From Triplophysa rosa (Eukaryota; Chordata; Actinopteri; Cypriniformes; Nemacheilidae), in NCBI RefSeq assembly GCF_024868665.1, contig NC_079890.1, positions 32,564,671 through 32,628,670 on the forward strand: a DNA stretch of 64,000 nucleotides, read 5' to 3'. The translations under genes and the position numbers were made by a program. This document shows, piece after piece, positions 58,190-64,000 of this stretch. The notes under the pieces were generated by a model. The model searched no databases. It had not been told where the DNA came from and saw only the letters and a list, made by a program, of their open reading frames with translations. Each line of letters begins with the position of its first letter. Position 1 is the first letter of the stretch.

Positions 58190-61100
58190 AAACATGCTCA
58201 AAAATAAATGGTCACAACAGAGTACAGCCAAGATTTAAAAGACGCTACGCACCGCTTGACTACGTCTCCCAGAGGAAAGTCAAAAATTAACCATAGTCTG
58301 TGTTCCTCCCACTCATCTGTTATAAATGTTACTGCTTCCAAATGCATAGAGACTGTGTCTGTCCCCCGAATAATACTACAAAATAACAAAATAGCCAAAT
58401 CTCAGAAAAATAATCTAATCGTGATTAAACCTGAGGACAATGTAATAAACGACCAAAACAAACTCATAAAGTTACTAAATTCAAAAGCAGTTATTGTAAA
58501 TGAAATGATCACAGACAACAGTTTTGATATACTTTGCCTTACCGAAACCTGGCTTAAACCAAATGATTATTACGGTCTAAATGAGTGTACCCCACCAAGC
58601 TACTGTTATATGCATGAGCCACGTCCGGTTGGTCGAGGTGACGGTGTCGCAACAATCTTTAGAGACTTTCTTGCTGTAACTCAGAGAACGTAGCATAACT
58701 TTAAATCATTTGAAGTGCTTGCGTTGAACATAATTGTTCCAATTGATAGTAAAAAATCATTGCTTTCTTGTATGTTGGCTACTGTGTATAGACCCCCTGG
58801 TCCCTACACTGATTTTCTGAAAGAGTTTGCGGACTTCCTATCGGACCTATTGGTTAACGTTGATAAAGTACTAATTGTCGGAGACTTTAATATCCACGTA
58901 GATAGTGCTAACGATGCATTAGCAGTGGCGTTTACAGAGCTATTACACTCTTTTGGAGTAACACAACACATCAATGGACCCATTCATCGATTTAATCATA
59001 CACTAGACTTGATTATATCTCACGGAGCCGATCTAACCAATATAGATATTATACCACAAAGCGACGATGTCACCGATCACTATCTTATAACATGTACACT
59101 GCGCACTGCAGAAATCAGCCGTTTAACTCGTTATCGACAGGGTAGAACAATTACCTCGACTACTAAAGATAGTTTCTCAAAGAGCTTGCCAGATCTGACT
59201 CCTTTAATAACCATACCAATAAATACAGAATCGCTCGATGACATGACCAGCAAATTGGGCACTATTTTCTCTAATACATTAGAAGCTGTCGCACCTATGA
59301 AGTCAAAAAAGATTAATGAGAAAAACATAGCACCATGGTACAATAGCACCACTCGCGCCCGTAAAGAGAAACACGTAAACTGGAGCACAAATGGAAACAA
59401 ACCCAATTAGAGGTCTTTAAAATTGCGTGGAAAGAGTGCAAACTGTTATAAAAAGGCACTAAAAGCAGCAAAGGCTGAGCACCTCCGTAACCTCATAGAA
59501 ACTAACAAAAACAATCCAAGGTTTTTATTTAGTACAGTTGCTAAACTAACAAATAAACAGACTTCACCTGACCTGGGTATTCCGCCGCACCTTGGTAGCA
59601 ATGATTTCATGAATTTTTTTACAGAGAAAATCGAAAACATACGAGACAAAATAGTAAAAACTCAACCTCCAAGTCTGTCCTATAAATTAGTACCAACCAT
59701 CGCCCCAAAAGAAAGGCTACAGTGTTTTTCACCTATAAAACAGGAAGATTTAATTAAACTTATTGCAACATCTAAACCTACAACTTGCTTATTAGACCCC
59801 ATACCAACTAAATTATTAAAAGAGTTATTACCCGTTGCAATTGAGCCCATTTATAACATTATCAACTCGTCAATTAATCTAGGCCATGTCCCAGGAGCCT
59901 TTAAACTGGCCGTCATTAAGCCTCTTATCAAGAAACCAAACTTAGACCCCAATGAACTAGGAAACTATAGACCGATTTCAAATCTCCCTTACCTGTCTAA
60001 AATACTAGAAAAAGTAGTGTCCACTCAGTTGTGCTCTTTCTTACAAAATAATGACATACACGAAAAATTCCAGTCAGGCTTTAGACCGCATCATAGTACT
60101 GAAACTGCGCTCGTTAAAATTACAAACGACCTGCTTATAGCATCAGATAAAGGTAACATCTCACTCCTAGTCCTGCTTGACCTTAGTGCTGCGTTCGATA
60201 CTGTAGACCATAAAATACTTCTAGATCGCTTACACAATTATACCGGTATTCAGGGACAGGCACTACAATGGTTCAGATCTTACTTATCAGACAGACATCA
60301 ATTTGTCCATTTAAATGGGGAATCATCAAATCTAACGCAAGTAAATTATGGATTACCTCAGGGATCGGTTTTAGGACCCTTGCTATTCTCCATATACATG
60401 CTGCCCCTTGGAAACATTATTAGAAAACATGGAATTAGCTTCCACTGTTATGCAGATGATACTCAGCTATATATCTCATCAAGACCAGATGATTCCTTCC
60501 AACTATCCAAATTGGCAGAGTGCATCGACGATATAAAGCATTGGATGACTTGTAATTTCCTTCTTTTAAATTCTAATAAAACAGAAATATTACTTATCGG
60601 ACCAAAGACACGTGAGCAGAATATTTCGGATTATAACCTGCAAATTGAAGTCTGCACTGTTACTCCAACAAATACAGTTAAAGACCTCGGCGTTATATTA
60701 GACAGCAACCTGTCATTTAAAAATCACATCTCAAATGTCACAAAAACAGCCTTCTTCCACCTAGCTTATTCATGCATTTGTGACCTCAAGACTTGACTAC
60801 TGTAATGCACTACTTAGTGGTTGTCCTGCATCATCAATAAACAAACTACAGTTAGTTCAGAATGCAGCTGCCAGAGTTCTAACCAGGTCCAGAAAATACG
60901 ATCACATAACCCCAATGTTATCAACCCTTCACTGGTTACCCATAAGTATCGTATTGACTTTAAAGTTCTTTTAATTACTTATAAAGCCTTAAACGGTTTA
61001 GCCCCTACCTATATAACAGAGCTTCTACCACACTACAACCCATCACGCTCTCTAAGATCTCAAAACTCCAGACTTTTGATAACACCTAGATTAACTAAAT

Positions 61101-62097
61101 CAACCAAAGGGGGTAGAGCTTTCTCATACGTAGCACCTAAACTCTGGAATAGCCTTCCCGATACTATTCGAGGGTCAGACACACTCTCCCTATTTAAATC
61201 TAGATTAAAGACACATCTTTTCAGCCAAGCATTCACTAATACATAGCTAATGAACAGCAGCTACGCTAATTATTCTCTTTCTCCCAAGAAAAAGGCGACC
61301 ATCTGAGCGGCCCAGCTCAGACAATTCCATCCCCAACCGAGAGCAAAGACGGACTACTTGTCACATTAATGCTAAATTTACAATACTTGGTATTTAATGG
61401 TAAACTTACATCACATGACAGCAGTTTGAAGTTATAGCTGCAATCAGTGACTTTGATTGGAGGTTGCTGGGTGGGTGTTTGTAGGGAGTGGGGGGGCTTG
61501 TTGGTTGCGGTTCGGGGCGTTTCATTTGTTGGGACTGTGTGGGTCTGGTCTGGTTGGTCTTGTTTTGTGGTCGATGTCGGACAACAGAGAAATAAAGTTC
61601 ATTATGCCATTACTATTTTTCCCTGGTTGTTCCTCTGTTGTTGATCGCGGAACGGGACCGGGTTGGACCTTCGGCGGGTGGGGCTTCCTGGGTCATGGCT
61701 CGTGGGCTCTCCCTGTTCTTCGTGGACGTTGCTCGGTGGCTTTGGTCGGGGTCACTGAGTGCAGCTATGACACGTCAGAGGAGATCTGTCCCTCCCGGCT
61801 GAGCCTGGTTTCTCCGGAGGTTTTTTTTTCCTCCATTTATTCATCATTGGAGTTTGGGTTTCCTCGCCACAGCAGTGCAGTGTTGGCTTGCTCACCGGAA
61901 GACTGCATTTATTTATTTATTTATTCATTTATTTATTAGATATTATTTATTATAATGATCTTGCTTGGTCTATAAACACCATGCACTGTGCTGTGTTTTA
62001 CCTTTCTGTGTTTTTCTTATTTGCTCCTGTAAAGCTGCTTTGGAACAATGCACATTGTGAAAAGCGCTATATAAATAAAATTGAATTGAATTGGAAT
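58190..62097 (+). mobile_element. L2-like LINE (non-LTR retrotransposon), decayed and probably 5'-truncated
   Basis: The order endonuclease, reverse transcriptase, C-terminal region, 3' UTR is complete. The 3' end AGCGCTATATAAATAAAATT then repeated GAATT is typical of fish L2 elements. The 5' limit is set only by where coding similarity starts. It is on the strand opposite to csnk1g1. No target duplication was identified. Confidence 0.88.
58208..61246 (+). pseudogene. L2-like LINE ORF2 pseudogene (APE endonuclease + reverse transcriptase)
   Basis: Endonuclease: DILCLTETWLKPNDY with the catalytic Glu, GDFNIHVDS, and the SDH-equivalent TDHYLIT. Reverse transcriptase: [30 protein letters not shown] and the catalytic YADD in [10 protein letters not shown]-terminal block: GGRAFSYVAPKLWNSLPDTI and FKSRLKTHLFSQAF. 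Breaks: TAG at 58691-58693; two apparently compensating shifts around 59390-59445 with a stop at 59408; a small deletion with shift before [12 protein letters not shown] (about 60765); and another shift near 60950. Not functional. Confidence 0.9.
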
Positions 62098-64000
62098 GAA
62101 ATTTACTGTAGATGAGCTTGCGGGACTTGACATGTGCCCGGTTAACCGCGGTTACCACTAAATCATGCTGAAACCGAGTTGGCTGCGATATTGCAAAATA
62201 TTGATTATTTTATTGATGCGTCGCTTGTCCGTGAAGCACGGCTCTGGGATCAGTAGGAAATGCTGCTCGATCTAAAAGCAGTGCGAGTTTAAGTCGCTTA
62301 TAACGTGCATTTAAAAAAGCAACACCCGTCAAACATGATCATTATAAATATACTTTATTATCATGAAAATACCTGAGGAGGCTTGAGGATCAGTGATAAA
62401 AACATGTCCTTACGCATTTCCTAGAACTACTTGTGTTATGGTCTTCTTCTGCAGTGCGTATTTGGAGTTTCTGCACGAGAACTCCCTCTGGCTTTCGGAT
62501 GCAGCAGCATTTTACCGTACTGCACTCACAAATTGTGCATAAATCACGTGATATATATTTTCAGTTAACCGGGCATATGTCTACGCGGGACACAAAGTAC
62601 GTGTCTAATACACACCCCTAATACAAAAGGGATTTTTCACCAGCAAATCAAAAATTCCCCATGTTTTACTCACCCTCAAGGCATCCTGACTGAATATGAC
62701 TTTCTTCTTGAAGAATAATGCAGTCAGAGTTATATTACCACGCATCATTTAACGTCCAAGTGGTAGAATGGGAGTGAATGGGCGTTGACTTTTTGAAGCT
62801 CCAAAAAATGCATCCATCGATCAAAGAACTGCTTGACACAAATCGATGCGTTTAAAGGAAATATCCATTTTGAGAGCGCTATTAACGTTGATGTCTAGCT
62901 TCCGTTATCCCTTGACTGCACGTGAACCGTAGAGGCAGCGGCATCCTATTGGAACAAAACAACTGCCGCGTTCGTCACCTGAATTTACGACATGCCTGCG
63001 TCATTTGCCGGAAAAACAAGTCTCAGGTCCACGTGCAGTCGAAGCTAGACATCAACGTTAATATATAGGATGCATTGAGGGTGAATAAAACATGGGGAAA
63101 TTTTGACTTGCCGGTGAAATATCCCTTTAAAAGGTCCAATGTGTATTTTCTGGGAGGATCTACTGACAGGCATGCAATATAATATACATAATTATGTCTT
63201 CAGAGGTGTATATAGACCTTTCATAATGACACTTTATGTTTTTATTACCTTAGAATGAGCCATTTCTATCCACATACACCGCGGGTCCTCTTACATGGAA
63301 TTCACCATGTTGTTTCTACTAGGGTCTAAAGGATGTCGCCCTGCGGTGTTATAGGCGCGTCTGGTACATTCTGCGCAGAGACACATCTTTAAACAGCGCG
63401 AGCTGGGCAGTTATAAATTCAGACGTGTGTGATCTGTACAGCGCAAGCTTCACAGTTATAAAATGAGGCTAGTTGTTAAAAAACATTGTCATGTCTATCA
63501 GCCCAACCCTAGTTTCTACAGTAGCCCTAAACGGACAAATTGCTCTACAGAGCGCATTTTGTAAATAAGTTATCTCCTTTGGCAAAGAAGTGAAAACGTG
63601 ATGACAAGTACCGTGTCAGCCGCCTCAGTGCTTTGAAAGGGATGGGTAAAGAGAGATGTTGATTGCAATTCATAACCTCACAACTAAAAGCTGCTAAATT
63701 TCATAAACTGGACCTTTAAATTTTTATACATTTTGTTTGGCTGTCAATTGCTCATCAGCTACAAAACATCCCAAAAGTGACCTCAATGATACCTATGGAT
63801 CTTTATTCTTATAGTGGCGTTATAGTTTTAAACTTTAGTGTGAACAGGCCTTAAAACAACTACAATTCATTTTACAGTTGAAAACCAACACTGGGTCTAT
63901 ATGAAACAAGGTCAGCAGACTGTATCCCATCAGCCGATGGTAGGAGTTAGGGTTCATGAGTTATGCGGGCTCTGCTGATGCGGTATTACTCCAACACAAC
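62098..64000. other. Right end of window: no gene recognised
   Basis: Contains the fold-back MITE 62625-63131. The remainder appears unique or too decayed to name. Probably still csnk1g1 intron or 5' flank. Confidence 0.5.
62625..63131. mobile_element. Fold-back MITE, about 507 bp
   Basis: Ends AAAAGGGATTTTTCACCAGC and GCCGGTGAAATATCCCTTT. The arms continue through CCCCATGTTTTACTCACCCT / AGGGTGAATAAAACATGGGG, and internally TTAACGTTGATGTCTAGC / GCTAGACATCAACGTTAA. No ORF. Confidence 0.85.

Overview
The window reads as nuclear DNA of a cypriniform (carp/zebrafish-like) teleost. Its genes are split into short exons with GT-AG introns. The introns are full of fish-type repeats: hAT and Tc1/mariner MITEs, tRNA-derived SINEs, an L2-like LINE and long simple repeats. 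No operons, phage, CRISPR or bacterial-type genes are visible. The species cannot be fixed from the sequence alone.

Three protein-coding genes are supported. (1) neo1 (neogenin, plus strand): 22 exons between 3868 and 28706 encode the C-terminal 1,038 residues, namely six fibronectin type III domains, one transmembrane helix and the cytoplasmic tail up to the stop. The Ig-domain exons lie upstream of base 1. All exon phases agree across the 22 exons. (2) rps17 (ribosomal protein eS17, minus strand): five exons at 30821-32291, complete, 133 residues, with exon 1 coding only for the initiator Met. (3) csnk1g1 (casein kinase 1 gamma, minus strand): nine exons at 37364-49106 give the kinase domain from the hinge region onward, a 37-codon probable cassette exon and the Cys-rich basic C-terminus. 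The N-terminal exons were not found before base 64000. neo1 and rps17 are convergent, with poly(A) signals about 130 bp apart. rps17 lies downstream of csnk1g1 in the same orientation.

The three genes are functionally unrelated (a receptor for netrin/RGM, a ribosome component, a membrane-anchored kinase). Human NEO1, RPS17 and CSNK1G1 are all on chromosome 15q as far as I recall, so the grouping may reflect old synteny.

Between the exons the main landmarks are: a 90-bp-period minisatellite (13081-14130) with open frames on both strands; a CCAT/CCAC-rich array (21415-22290) a few bases from a neo1 splice donor; a decayed Tc1-like transposon with IR/DR ends (22347-23573); three hAT-type elements with exact 8-bp target duplications (25921-26304, 46783-48526, 52939-53418); a 1.18-kb fold-back element with TA flanks (43874-45052); a decayed L2-like LINE (about 58190-62097); and several smaller hairpin MITEs. 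I found no evidence of a new multi-gene system. The most useful leads are a GC-AG intron in neo1, the csnk1g1 cassette exon and the large transcribed fold-back.
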